A stretch of DNA of 64,000 nt from Coleophoma eucalyptorum (taxonomy: Eukaryota; Ascomycota; Leotiomycetes; Helotiales; Dermateaceae): positions 117,826 through 181,825 of the forward strand of contig JALRME010000050.1 in the NCBI GenBank assembly GCA_026120035.1. Reading direction: 5' to 3'. Below, piece after piece: positions 32,451-44,883 of the stretch. A program made the position numbers and the translations under genes. The first letter of the stretch is position 1. Every line of letters begins with the position of its first letter. The notes below the pieces were generated by a model, which worked only from the letters and a program-made list of their open reading frames with translations, was not told the origin of the DNA and ran no database searches.

Positions 32451-34121
32451 CTAGTTAGCTATAACTACATTTGAAATAGCTGAATCAGAGGCTTCTATAG
32501 CCTCTTGACAGGTACGTGCATTATGACCAGGTTTACTACAAACACTACAGCATCGTGCCTTCGTAGGAGCCCCCCTTTTTCGTCTATCATTCTGACGTGT
32601 TTCTTGCTCTACTTGCTTATTTATATCCTTCTGATCTAATAGGTCCTTTGTATCTTGTATACTAAGGGCCCATCCAAGCTGTATACGTGTTTTTTTAGCC
32701 CTCCGACGCTTGCTTAGCTCCTCATTTGCCCTACGTAGTATAGAGACCTCGCTACGAAGAAGGGCTACCTCATGCATTATTGCCTTTGCTCCCTTCGCAA
32801 ATTGATCGATAGTATCTAACATAGGTGTTGGTAAGCTATTTTGATGATTATAAATATAAGTCTTAATAAGACTAGTCTGTGAATCGGCCTCTATTGGGTT
32901 TTGTGGTGTCCTAGAAATCCATATATCGGATGTAGCTATAGGTAGCCTAGGTAGTGTAGGAGTCTTTAACTGTATATCAAGCTTAGAAAGAACCCTCTCT
33001 GGATCGTACGGTACAAGCATAGAGCCTATAAAACCACCTCGTATGTTTTTTTCGATTATAGACGAATAGAATGCTATCCGGAATGCACATAAGAACTTAA
33101 GCTTGCTTATATGATTAATATGTACTCTCATCAAGACCTCTATTTGACGACCGTATGCTTGCTTTAATGGCCCAAAACAACCTATATCCAATGGCTAAAG
33201 GAGGTAGGAGGAGTGTAGAGGCATATAGAGCGTAATAATATTATGCTCTTAACAATATAACTCAAATTCCGTAGAGTGATAGCTTTCGTGCCCATCAAGG
33301 ATTAACAACCTATATTCATCTTTCGTACGAGATCCTATGTGCTTATCGAAGTGCTTAATCCAATCTAGGCCTATACTATTCGTAGTCCAGCTATTATCAG
33401 TCGTTGCAATAACCCATTCAGCTGGAAGGTTACACTCTTTATACCAGTTGGCTAGGTGGTATTATGCTACTAGAACGATAAATAGTAGTATAGCCTAGCC
33501 TATAGCATTGACTCCCTGGATTATAGTAGCCTACTCCCGGTTACTAGGCTGTGTCAATTTGGCCTTACTACGATCCTCCGACGTAGTTACAACTATGCCT
33601 ACGAATATAACACCCATCATAAACCCTGTCTTATCGAAGTTGTATATATCCTTATCGATAGTACCGTACTTGGCTTTAGTGTTCCGTACGAGCGTAAACC
33701 ACTGGCTAATAGCCTTAGGATCCTCGCATAAGGCTCTCTGGTAGTCGTATTTTCGACAAAATCGTGTTTGTAGCTCTAGCTAACGTTTTACAAAGTTGTG
33801 GGCCTAGAGCTTTCCAATAGGTGGTGTATCGCGTACGTATGGGAGTCGATTCGCCATATCTTTAATACTACGAAGCCTAGGCGGAAATGATCGCGTTACT
33901 AACTCTATTATATATCGTACAATAGCCTCCTCTTCTAATATAGTAAGCTTTCTTGACTTAGGTGGAGTATCATATCGTGAAGGCTTTCCGACGCGTCGAC
34001 GATTTATAGTCGTCCGAGGTACATTATAGACCTCTGCTATATACCGAGCACTTAGATTTTTATCGTTTTTTATAGCTTCGATGGCTAGAGTAAGCCTGCT
34101 CTCAATTGGTAGCGATTCCAT
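32451..34121 (-). pseudogene. Fot1/pogo transposase, interrupted by stops
   Basis: The ATG at 34121 starts an N-terminal CENP-B/psq-type helix-turn-helix: MESLPIESRLTLAIEAIKND, then ARYIAEVYNVPRTTINRR. After the block RDTPPIGKL the frame meets stops (near 33810 and 33780). The catalytic domain follows with all three acid positions visible: IYNFDKTGFMMG (usually DETGF), LLILDGHESYHS and LLQPLDIGCFGPLK. Further stops interrupt it around 33485, 33460 and 33250. From 33191 the frame is open to the end, through a coiled region and a C-terminal zinc knuckle CSVCSKPGHNARTC. One stop replaces an expected Trp (TGG to TAG), as repeat-induced point mutation would cause; others are not explained that way. 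The element cannot encode an active transposase. Confidence 0.9.
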
Positions 34122-34175
34122 ATAGTAATGTTGGTATAATATAGTGTTAAGGTGAAAAGAGGGTATTTTGGTGGG

Positions 34176-34213
34176 AAGTGGTCCATTCGCTTATATGGTC
34201 CACTCACTTATAA
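34176..34213 (-). repeat. Right terminal inverted repeat with doubled motif
   Basis: Reverse complement of the left arm except at two positions (T/C and G/A). It holds the same two head-to-tail copies of the motif. Confidence 0.85.
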
Positions 34214-36183
34214 ATCACGTTAACAAAATTTTTCATATCTTCATACTCAAAAGTACCAATAAAATTAAGGAGATTGGAATTTATATCCATCATCGCAATT
34301 ACATAGTTGCTTGATATACTGGTATCTTTCCAATATGAAAGTACCTAAATCGTCGTTTTGACTTTCCAAGGATCCTCCCAAACGGATGGACAGGAATACA
34401 AACATGAGAGAATAACAAGAAGAACAAAGAAGTAGCTTATATCTCACATTTTTACCAGCTGCTTCTCGTTTCGTTTCTTTATTGCAATTACTTATCTTTT
34501 ATATTAAAGATCGACTCTTAAGAGGAAGCTGCAGTCACGTACTACTATTGTACTGTTAGACAATAGTAGAATTTGCTTTGGAAGATTTAGTTAATAAGTC
34601 GACCTCTGTAATATTTTAAATTTGAACTTTTCTCTACATGAACCTATTATTAACTTCAACACTAGGAATTTAGTATAAATGAAATGTTTATCAAAGGGCT
34701 GGTAGAATATCCAGATCCTCCCGCATACCGGTATATACGTAGCTCGCCGTTTCTTATGTCGCGTGAGATATCCAGCAATTGCGATTTTAAGCTTCCTAGG
34801 TCTGCACTACCAAAGTGAGTATCTAGCCTTTAATTCAATATTAGCCCCCTATCAGATATGGTGAACTAGTAATACTGTACGGTTCTAATTCATCTTGTTT
34901 GAGGGATGTCGAGAGTTTGCCTGTGAACTTCAAGTCAACCTGTCTCCCGTAAGTTTCTACTCTTGTTAAGAAACCAACAATCGACTATTACGCCAGTAAT
35001 TGGATAGATATCCAAATAAAACAAGTCAGAGGACCTTGATAGTCTATCAAGCACAGTTTTCAATGCTGGATCTCCCCGGCGTGTCCAACATGATATACCG
35101 GTGCTAGTGTATACTCCCTGAGTTTCTTTGAGATCCAACTTAGTTCAAAGTAGAAAGTAGAAGCAATAGCACAGCTTGATGTACTAATCAATAACCCTAG
35201 AAATTGAATCGTCTTCTTCAGCCTTTAGTTGTAGTGCGCAAATGCTCTGAGCATTACCCAGCATTTGTAGCTCATTATCAAACTCAGTATCGAGGCAATG
35301 ATTATGGAGACAGGATGAGAACTGAAGACTTGTTGATTTACCATATCTATCACGCATTCTCTTTTAAAACATCCGCCACCGTCCGGAAAATACTCTATCT
35401 TTATAGGGACTAAGAGGACTAGAAACCAACCCTAAGTTTTAGAAAGCCAAGCCTATTATGTAAGTTAACGAATTTAACGATATAAAAATCGTGGATTTTA
35501 GTGTATTTTCAAGTATTCCACTAACTTGTAAAGTACGTTACTGCTGTAAAATTTAGGTAAATCCTGACCCGGACAGGGATTTGGGAGCAATGCATACAGC
35601 AATTGCCATGGCCCATTCTTGCTTTCCTTGGCTATTCTCTTAAGTATCCAATCACAAGAACTTAGAACAACACAGGTTCAGATTTCTGTCCGAGAGATCT
35701 TATCAGGCTGACATGCATACCTGTAAAAATATTGTTGGAGTTTGTTGAGCGATATTGAAATTTCAAGCGTTGAGCTTTCATTCATATGATGGATTTTACT
35801 TCCGAGGCTAAGCTAGCCGTATTAACACTTGTGCACAAAAGCCTTAATAGTCATACGTCAACGAACCGTATTGCAATCTTACAACCATTACTCTTGTTGA
35901 TCTAGCAAACTCCCTGGACCTCCGATTGCTCGCTGCGAATGCATGCTATCAGTAGTAATGCGCCATGAATATGGTTCGGCTCGGGTGACCGAAACTTTTT
36001 TAATTCCGCACTTTACTGACATGAACGCACAGTAACCATCGGCCTTGCGGCGCTAGAAATTTAGCCTGAAACCTTTTCAAACCCAGGGTATATAACACCA
36101 GCATTAAATCTAAGAATTCTATAGGTAATACATATAAGACTGCTCGAAAGCATAACAACTAAAAGCATGACGCCAAGCGATGT
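34214..36183. other. Gene-free stretch after the transposon
   Basis: About 2 kb of AT-rich sequence with stops in all frames. No gene, repeat or RNA recognised. Confidence 0.5.
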
Positions 36184-37776
36184 TTAATTGCTCACTTCTC
36201 CCGGTTCTGACGGCCCGGCAGAGTCCCGCTTATCTACCCCCACTGTCGTGCTCGTGGTCTCCTGGATTTCATGAGTGTGGTCAAGCTCAGAAAGCACAAT
36301 CCATGTTGGGGCAATGCAGAGGACGGTGAGTCCAAAGTTAACGCCGATACTAGCAAAGCCATTGGCGTTGGGGGCGGTTTGCATGCTACGAAAAATTAGT
36401 ATTGACTCCATTCAAGAAAGCTAATGGTAGTACACTTACGCCCAAGCAACAGTCTGGCCCAGTGCCTCGAACCCACGCAGGATACCGGTAACGTGAGAGA
36501 GGGATGATAGATCTGTAGCATACTGACCTACAAGCCAGTATAAGAACTGCTGGAATGCCTGGCCACCAAATGTCCAGAAGAAGACAAGGGCATATGCCTT
36601 TCCAAAATCGCCTTGGAACCAGTCTAAGAGTGGCGTCTCTGGGGCATCCTGGAATTGCTTTAAGATGATCGAGGCCCAAATCCAGGTACCGATAAGCACC
36701 GTCACAACAGAGGCGAAGCCGACCTTGGCCCGAGTCGTGATATTTATTGATTGCCGGTCCAGCAGGCTAGCAATCATGAAGGAGCTGAAAATACCGGCAA
36801 AGTTGGTGAAGAAAGATGAGAACGCTCTTGATCTCACAGTGAAGTAGTCGGTCAGGAAGGTACTGACATAGCCATTGTAGAAGTAGCTGATGAAGAAGGC
36901 CGGCAGTAGTAGTATGATGCGGCGCGAGCTGAGTTGAGCCCATACAGCCTTGAATTCAGCGCCCCAAGTTGGCTGCTTGTGTATTATGATTTTGGAGTAG
37001 TCCTTGCGCCATACTTTGGATGCCGGACTCAGGCAGAGCGCCACGGGAAGGCCAAGACACATAATAGCAATAAACACAATGTAAGTTGCATTGCTCACAG
37101 ATCCAGCCGTTGACCGGTTTGCGTTCAATCCCAAATTGATGGCACCGCCAACAATGGGACCTGTCGCCTTTGCTGTCTGCCAAATAGCCAGATAAAAGGC
37201 TCTATCGTGCGGGCTGGGGTAACCGATAATGATGGCTGCCTCAGCAGCCCAGAAGAAACCTGCTGAAATACCGCAAAGTGCACTACTGAAGAGCATGAAC
37301 CAAGTCGTTGGATTATTATTGTTGGTATACAGGCCGGCACCGTACAGTGGGTAGCCAATGGCGCCTAGAGCTAAACCGTAAGGCAATCCGATCCTGTTGT
37401 TGATGGCGCCAGCGGCCACACAGACGATGGCGAACAAACCGTAGACAAGCGCATTGGCGGCCGAAACGGCATACTACGAGTCCAAAGTAAGTACCTAATT
37501 GGAAATCCATATCCGGGAATAAAATATAGAGTTGGCCTTGAATTGGTTTTGAGAAAGTTTACTTACTGGCTCAGCTGCACCTCCAGCACCAAGTCCTCCA
37601 AGCGCATCCCACATACCCGGCGCAGTGAATGAGACACCGCTTGCAACAGCAATCTGGAATGGCACTGAGCGATACCAGCTTCGCTTTAGACCCGTTTCGC
37701 CACTGGGAAGTGCTGCCTCCTCCGAGCTGGAGTCGACGGGTACCCGCTGGTGAACCGATCCATCGTCTGCTTTCAT
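36184..37776 (-). CDS. UNC-93-like major facilitator membrane protein
   Basis: Three exons, 37776-37567, 37473-36440 and 36385-36184, with introns of 93 and 54 bp. They give 481 residues. The ATG at 37776 starts MKADDGSVHQ; no earlier in-frame ATG precedes it. After a 45-residue hydrophilic N-terminus the first helix contains ASGVSFTAPGMWDALGGLGA, the typical opening of fungal UNC-93/DUF895 MFS proteins. The GYPSPHDRAFYLAIWQ motif in the loop after helix four also fits. About 11-12 helices follow. The last segment, RGFEALGQTVAWAMQTAP, crosses the third junction and is conserved in the family. The role in fungi is unknown; worm UNC-93 affects potassium channels. Flanks are non-coding, so context does not help. 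Confidence 0.88.
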
Positions 37777-40372
37777 TTTGACCACAGAAGCAAGAACGAA
37801 GAAAGTTTGCGAATGATGGGTGTTCAGAAACAGATTGGGAGTGCCTTCGAACCGAAAACTTTATTCCTGGTAGCCAGATGCATATATACTCGTTGAACAC
37901 TTTTTCAAAATCCTTGTAACTGGTATTGTCAACGGTGGACCCAGCAATGGCGTGCTCGCTTCCAATTACGTACATGGACTCCGATTACGCAGATTTAGCT
38001 GCGATTTCACCACTTTACGGGGATACAGGCTGCACTGCAATACCGTATCTTTAGCGACAAGGCGAAGCGAAAAGCTAGGGGACCAACTGGAGTAACACGT
38101 CCCAGCAAAAAGCTCGCGCTCACAACCACAACAAAAAATTACGGTAGATCAGGTTATTGAAATATAAGATTACAGAATTCATAGCTTATAAACTTTAAAA
38201 GGCACAGTGGAGTGCAAAAGGTGTGAAAGCTCTACAGTCAGATGATACGTTCACGATGCGGCTGCAGCAGAGATTTGTAGGGCTATTTAATGATTCGAAG
38301 CCTATAGCTACTGATCACCTCGTTAAAGCTCGCTACGTCTCGCGGCCTTCGAGCGCTCTGCCAAATCTCGCTACAGGCTATACTTACCATCGTAGGGAAC
38401 GGCCAGTTTCAGACTTTTTGCTCCTTCCTGTATGCGCTGTTTTGCTTTATCATCCACCGATCTATTTCTTGCCGTTCTATAGTGCCTGCCCCTATTCGAG
38501 TATGTAAGTGGAGAACTGGGACATTTGACGATGTATCCTTCCGCCAGAAGGGTAGCTAAAAAAAACACCTACGCCTTGGAAGGGTTTATCTTTCACTTGT
38601 GAATGGTTAAAAATGACTACAGGATATTAACTACACCATTGGCTTCGGCCGAAATAGAAGCTTTACAACAAAATCTATACTAGAGATTTCAAAACTCTAT
38701 AAGTCTAAAATATAGTCTTTTAGCTGCGTAAACGATACTTCTAGGCCTATTTTAGTCTACTAGCTTTTGTGGAAGCTTTGGTTATTATACGCTACTAAAA
38801 GCTATTGGCGGGTATCTGCTATAACTCTCCTTATAAATTCCTTCACTTCTTAAGAGTTGTAAACGTCCAAAAGTCATTTTCTCGTCACAAAATCTTGATA
38901 TAGTACCTTGATAGCAGGAGGGATCTCACGAGAGACAATGACTACGTTGATAAGTAATTATACATTACAGAATAAGGAAATACTCTTGTTTTGGAGGTCT
39001 CGGCTAATCAAAACTGGCTCTGCAATTTGACGATCTCTTGTGGATCTTGCACTAAGATTGATTAGATTATTATGCTGCCAAGTGCCAAGTCTTTGCCGTG
39101 ACCTAGAATAATGGTGCCGGCCGTTTGACCAGATCGCTGGAAATGGGCCCTAGTAGATAGCATGGCTTCACTAAACTCCGAGGCAAGAGTGGTGTAGAAG
39201 CCCTATGGTAGTGTGCTGTAATGGCGGGGCACAGCACAAAACACACATCGCTTGCTGCAACAGTCTTATCGTCGTTAATCCACCACACCTGCTATATAGA
39301 CACCACTAAAAAGGCGTACTCCAGACTGTGTATATTGTACCAGAGCTGCTATATTAAGTTCTTCTGCATCTCTATAAATGAAAGTTTGTCGTGGATAAGT
39401 AGATCTATGCGTGTGGCTGATCTTATCTATCAAACAACCGGATTGAATATGAAATAGGAAGGAGGAGATAGGTTGGTTGGTTAAATGTTTGGATGACTAG
39501 GGTAGGATCTACAGTAGTATGCAACTAATAACACTCGTCACAACAAAGGACGACCGGGGTCTGCAGATAATTTGTGGCGGCACAATATAGCAACCATATT
39601 GGAGTCTAGCAAAAGTACCAATTGAATTAGGAGGGTCATCACGTTGTGTCGGGGTCGAGTACCTGAATGGGCCGGCGTACCTTACAGCGCTGCATGCGAT
39701 GGAAGTGGTCCAGCCATACGGGTAGTAAGCAGTCATTGCCAGTCGACACAATGTACAGCTTGGCTTTTTGGAAGTCTATTTGTCGTATTAATCTTTTTTG
39801 GACATCTAATAGATAATGCTAGACCATGTATTCCATGCGACAATGCTAGAGTTCTACAGTTTGTCGCGCGTCGAAGGATAGCTGCCGAAGCTCAACGCGT
39901 CGATAGGCACAAGCGAGCACACGCGTTGCTGCGAGAACACGGCAAAGCACTTTATAATGCAGTTACCGATATTATGAGTAACAACTTGAGTTGTTTTCAG
40001 GTTCCAGGAAACTCACTAGAAGACTGTCAAGAATGGGATTTTAGCCTGAATTTGGTCTACTAATGACCGGATCCTACGGATGCTCTAAATAGCTTATGGC
40101 CAGAATTCACAGGGGAATCGTGCTTTACAAGTAACTAGAGCCATGTAGATGTGGTTAATTCGTAGAGCTTATAATTCTGAAATCAAATCATTTGCCAATC
40201 ATTAAGCGCACGTGCTACTTAGCATCTTTTGCGACTTTCTTTATCTATTTTTTTCTGGCCCAGCGATATGATTCCTGCCAAGTATAAATCACACTGCATA
40301 TATCGCACCAAAATCTCTTTTTTATCGCTGCTGGTTATATAAAATTTCCTCTGTGGAGTTTCCAACATAGTC
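37777..40372. other. 2.6-kb gene-poor region
   Basis: Frames such as 38223-38507 and 39644-40063 on the plus strand are open for 90-140 codons but have no start context, intron signals or motif I recognise. The last ~150 bp before 40373 include AT-rich promoter-like sequence with a TATATAA-like run at about 40335. Confidence 0.45.
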
Positions 40373-41810
40373 ATGGTGTCTAGATTCGCATATCTTATCA
40401 CGCTGGCCAGCTTGGCCTTCGCCATACCCCAAAAAATCGAAAATCATAGTGCTGGTTTAGAAGATTCCTGGAAAAGCAAAATCAAGAATGTTGTTGTTTT
40501 GGTCGAAGAGAACAGGTCTTTCGATACATTTGCTGGCGGTCTCTCTTATAATACAGAGATCAATGGCCTCTTACACCATAATTATTGCAACTCTATGTAA
40601 GAATGCCAGCCCGCTATCAATCTAGTCTAGCTGACACCAGTAAGGAATGCTTCGAACCCTGCTGATCATGACGATGTCTGTGCTGGACCACGAGCAAGTG
40701 ATGTAGCAGCTGATGACCCAAATCATAGCATTAGTGGTGTCAACATGCAACGTATGTACTCTTCGTTGATGAACAACGACCGACATACTGATAAACTTAT
40801 TAGTTTTTAGTACCTATCATCCTGATGAGGTAGCAGTTGATTCTGGAAAGCAGCTACAGACTATGAGGGGATTTGTAACTGAACAATCTGTGACATATGA
40901 TACTTTCAACAAGACTCGTGCTGCTGAAGTTGTTGACTACTACACATCAGACCAAATCCGCGTTTTTGGTACCATGGCAGAGAACTTCGTGTTATTTGAC
41001 CGTTGGTTCGCTTCCGTCCCAGGCCCTACAAATCCGAATAGAGCCTATATTACCTCAGGTACGTCCCATGGCCATGGAAAAAATGATGCCATGTTCAAAG
41101 CCTCGGGTCTTCCTCAGCGATCCATATTTCAGCAACTAAGTGAGGCCAACATTACGTGGATGAACTACTCCAACAATACCGTCTCAGATGCCCAATATTA
41201 TAACTGGACATTACAATCAGGAGCCTTAGAAACCAATGTTGCAAATCTGGACCAATTTTACGCTGATGCAGCGAGTGGAAACCTCCCTCAATTTACATAT
41301 ATCAACCCAGAGTGCTGTGATTACCAAAGCTTCCATCCGCCTTCCCCAATTACACTTGGCGAAATTTTTATTAAGGGAATTTATGAAGCTGTGCGAAACT
41401 CTCCTCAATGGCAGGACACCCTTTTCGTTCTAACCTTCGACGAGCATGGCGGATTCGCTGATCATGTCCCTCCACCGGTCAATGTGCCTGCTGGAGATGA
41501 CATCACATACACAGAAACTGCAGTGGACGGAAAGAACATCACATTTGACTTTAAGCGTCTGGGTCTGAGAGTCCCTACATTGCTGGTATCCCCCTGGGTA
41601 GGTAAAGGTTTGATTGAGGGGAAAGGAACAAATAACGGCGGAGAATATACACACACGAGCATTCTGCGCTTCTTACAGGAACTTTGGGGCTTAGATTCAC
41701 TAACTCCAAGAGTCGCATACTCAAGTACGTTTGAGCATCTCATTCTGGATGTTGCCAGAAATGATACGCCGACGACTCTACCAGACCCAACTCCTTTCAA
41801 CGACAAATGA
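40373..41810 (+). CDS. Secreted phospholipase C / acid phosphatase (phosphoesterase family PF04185)
   Basis: Three exons on the plus strand. The first starts at 40373 with a signal peptide (MVSRFAYLITLASLAFAIPQ). Introns lie at about 40599-40652 and 40751-40801. The second acceptor is chosen so that the product reads NMQ-LFSTYHPDEV as in relatives. Conserved metal and catalytic motifs of this phosphoesterase family are present: NVVVLVEENRSFDTFAGG near residue 40, ASVPGPTNPNRAYITSGTSH, INPECC, and FDEHGGFADHVPPP. The C-terminal HTSILRFLQELWG block is also conserved. There are several NxS/T sequons. The enzyme should cleave phosphate esters or phospholipids outside the cell or in the wall, and relatives are induced by phosphate shortage in some fungi. 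Total length is about 440 residues, normal for the group. Confidence 0.9.
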
Positions 41811-42689
41811 TGACGGACGCATATCATCATTTCAACAACAGCATCATCTTTCGAGTTTGAGGAGATTGAGGCAGATAAACATGGACCCTCGGTAGTATTC
41901 ACTCGACACTTTCAGGATTGCATTATAACATGCATTACTCGTATCTTATCTGTGGTTACATGTGTGCAGTCTCCACAAAGGGAATACAGGCTAGGGTGCG
42001 CCTGTTGGTTAGCGGTTCGCGCATGCTGCATGTCCTCAGCAGGTGCATGCGCAGCTAGCTATAGAGGAGCGCTCTAGATCATCTAATAATTGAACTTTTT
42101 TTGGGTCTCCAAGGTACCGTAGTAGTGGGTGGGGACAAGTAGGGATCTTCGGTAGGACTTGGTCAACCGAACAGTCTAGTCTCTTTTGTCTCTTCTCCAA
42201 TTCTACTACAGAGATTTTAAAGCGCAAACAAAAGAAATCTAGGGATCAAACCTCCTTGCTTTCCTTGCTACGATTTCGTGTTGTATGAATAAATATGACA
42301 GTATGCCAGTGTATGCTGAGTGAGATATCCTAGTCTTATGTCCTAAGAAATGCCAATAGTACCAGAATAGGTATGAATGACTTTGGTTTTTGCATGGGAT
42401 TTGGGATAGTGCAGCTATAAACTCGTCATATTTGCCTCTTCCCCCTCTTTTGCCATAACTCAAATGCATAGGCTAGTAAGGATAAATTGCTGCTATCGGG
42501 ATTTGTCTGTCTTGGAAGTGGACTTTCGGGATTTGAATATTATCACACGAGGCAAAGGAAAGACACTAATAGCACGACAGCATATGCGATATTATAGCGA
42601 TATTTCATTCATGAATCGTGATTGATAGGAGCTATTTGAACAGACTATTGATACAGTATTCGTTACGTAGGTATAATTAGGACATATTT
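41811..42689. other. Convergent intergenic region
   Basis: 3' flanks of the phosphoesterase (plus) and cyanide hydratase (minus), which converge. No gene seen. Confidence 0.6.
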
Positions 42690-43981
42690 TTATGCCTGCT
42701 TTGGGCGATGAGTGAATTCTTCAGCTGGCTTGGCTGTTGGGAGAGGAGTAGAAAGACCAACTCTGTCAATGGTTCTGACGATGGCAATGCCACCTCCGTT
42801 CTTATCCTTCTCAGTGATCAAGTCCTTGCGGTCAGTATCGACAAGGAGTCTTATTAGATCTGGTCTCATGTAGTGACCACCCTGAGTCCCGTTAGCTGGA
42901 TCTTCACTAACGAGCAATATGGAGCTTACAAAGTCAGCAAGAGCCTTGGTCAAGTGGCACTCGTCGAGATCAATCTGAAAAAGTCAGTCTTCGGTTCATA
43001 AATTTTCGGCTTATAATAAGGAACTTACATCGACGAAGACAAGACCTTGGAAATCCTTGGCTGGGTTTGGAATGAGCTTCTGGCCGTCTGGGCCGAAGAT
43101 TCTGGTGTGACCGTTGTATTTGTCTGGGTCTTCGCACTCCGTTCCCGGTGGAGTGTTGAGCTTGATGCCCTCAGCAGTAATGGTTTGGAATGGGGCTAAG
43201 GTGAAAGTGCCCGTCTCAATAGCATAAGCTGGGGTAACGATCTGCAACTCTTAGATCTAATGCACAAGCAGAACGGGTAGAAAGTGGAAACTTACGTCAG
43301 AGTTGGCATCAGCAATGTTGGTATATGGATCAGGGTACTTGAGGGTCGCAGCCTCTGGGTACAGGGGCCAGGCGGCAACGTGGACCTGCTCTCCAAGGGA
43401 TGCAGCATAAGACTTGAGGAATGGGTTCATGTTCTCCCAGCAGTTAAGGTGACCAATGCGACCAATTTCAGTGTCAACAACTGACTTAGTGGTATCTCCA
43501 GTTCCGTCACCAAAGACCAATCGCTCCACGTGGGTAGCCTTGATCTTACGGCGGTGGTTAATGACCTCTCCAGTAGGAGAAATCATCACTTGAGTGGTGT
43601 AAAGACTTGCCAAATCAAGCTCGGAGTAGCCAAGGGAGACAAAGATCTTGTTCGCTCGAGCTGCCTCACGGATACTCTGCATCTCTGGAGAGTCTGATGG
43701 GAGGGAGTTCTCGCGGTACTTCTTGAGAAGTGGGAGACTCTCTTGGTAGTTAACCTTCCACATCCAGTATGGGTAGCCCGGAATCCCTTTGTCTGTAAGA
43801 ACATGTTCTTACGTGGTTAGATCTGGGACTCACATAATTCAGGGAAAGCGATAAGCTTGCAATCAGCTTTGCCCGCCTCGTTGATCCAATGGATGGTCTT
43901 TTCAACAGACTTCTTGAGATCGAACCAGCCAGGCTCAGCCGTGACAGCGGCAGCCTTGTACTTGCGGAGTGTAGCGACCAT
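42690..43981 (-). CDS. cht: Cyanide hydratase (nitrilase superfamily)
   Basis: Converts cyanide and water to formamide, protecting the fungus from plant or self-made cyanide. Five exons, ATG at 43981 ([20 protein letters not shown]). Introns end at family-conserved joins: [40 protein letters not shown] and [12 protein letters not shown]. All three nitrilase catalytic residues are visible: Glu in FPELW, Lys in HRRKIKATH and Cys in LNCWENMNP. The region [20 protein letters not shown] is characteristic of cyanide hydratases rather than broad nitrilases. Length (about 360 residues) fits the enzymes that assemble as helical filaments. A GPR1/FUN34/YaaH transporter lies 0.9 kb upstream on the same strand. 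A short-chain aliphatic nitrilase is the main alternative, but the C-terminal motif argues against it. Confidence 0.93.
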
Positions 43982-44883
43982 TTTGAGTGCTTGAGTGAGA
44001 TATTTAAATAAGAAGCTGTATGAAGATAGTGATGATGAGATGCTTTGAGATGAGGATATCGTGGGAATCCAATGCCTTTAATATTGCACTTGGAGGTGCA
44101 ACATCGTACTGTTGCTTAAAAATAGGCACGAGACACCTTCATTCACCCCTCATTTTCGAACGGCAAAGTACGCTCAACGGTTCACCCTCAAGGATAGCAT
44201 ATCCCGAATCGCATCACCGCACAGCAATCATATGTTTTCACATGAAGGCACAAGCCCCTACAAGCAGTGGCATCCTTCGTGGCGTGATCAAAAAATCACC
44301 AACTTCCTCAAACGATGCTCGGCATCAGCGGAGATGTGAGGTTACGTATTATTTGATGCGTTGTCATGACTCTCAGCTGGAATCGCAACGGTTTACTGGG
44401 GCTTTGGTTTTGTACGGCATTTGAAACCCCGAGATCTATGACTAGTGGCAGCGGCATTTGAGCCACACCCGAGAATGCATGAGGCTGAGTCCACACCGAA
44501 CTGCGGGGAATTTCATCCAGATAAAACAGCTGTGCAACCAAATCGATTTACTTAGTAGTTTTCAATGCATGAATTTGGCCTTGAGGTGCTGTTGTGATTG
44601 CGAGTATCGGCGAAGTGGAGAGAGATCTTTTTCAATTGCCACCAAGCTCAGCATTTGTTTTTGTTTCCTAAACACGTATTTCAATTTATTATTCAAACTT
44701 CTTCATGAGACATTTATATATCTTAGAAACTATTATTGGACAATAACAGGAGAATACGCAGAAGGATGATATAACATTATTGACTGAATATTACTGGCCA
44801 GCAAGATAGAGTGCCAACAAGAGCAACCAACGTGCTTGTTAGAAGGTATTTGTGACGAGACTACTGTCAATTAAATATATTTT
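43982..44883. other. Upstream region of cyanide hydratase
   Basis: 0.9 kb between the cyanide hydratase start and the transporter's 3' end. It must hold the cyanide hydratase promoter. I see no gene and no site I can name. Confidence 0.5.

Larger units (their letters stand above)
32365..34213 (-). mobile_element. Fot1/pogo-type DNA transposon, decayed
   Basis: A Tc1/mariner-superfamily element of about 1.85 kb. It is bounded by 38-bp terminal inverted repeats (32365-32402 and 34176-34213) that match at all but two positions. The ends sit at TA-rich sites (TTATAAGTG on both sides when read inward), consistent with TA target duplication. The single transposase gene inside runs on the minus strand and is broken by several stops. 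The element has no cargo. Confidence 0.9.

Noticed and set aside
39644..40063. 139-codon open frame as a gene
   Set aside because: No recognisable domain, no intron signals, and no conserved-looking composition; could be chance.
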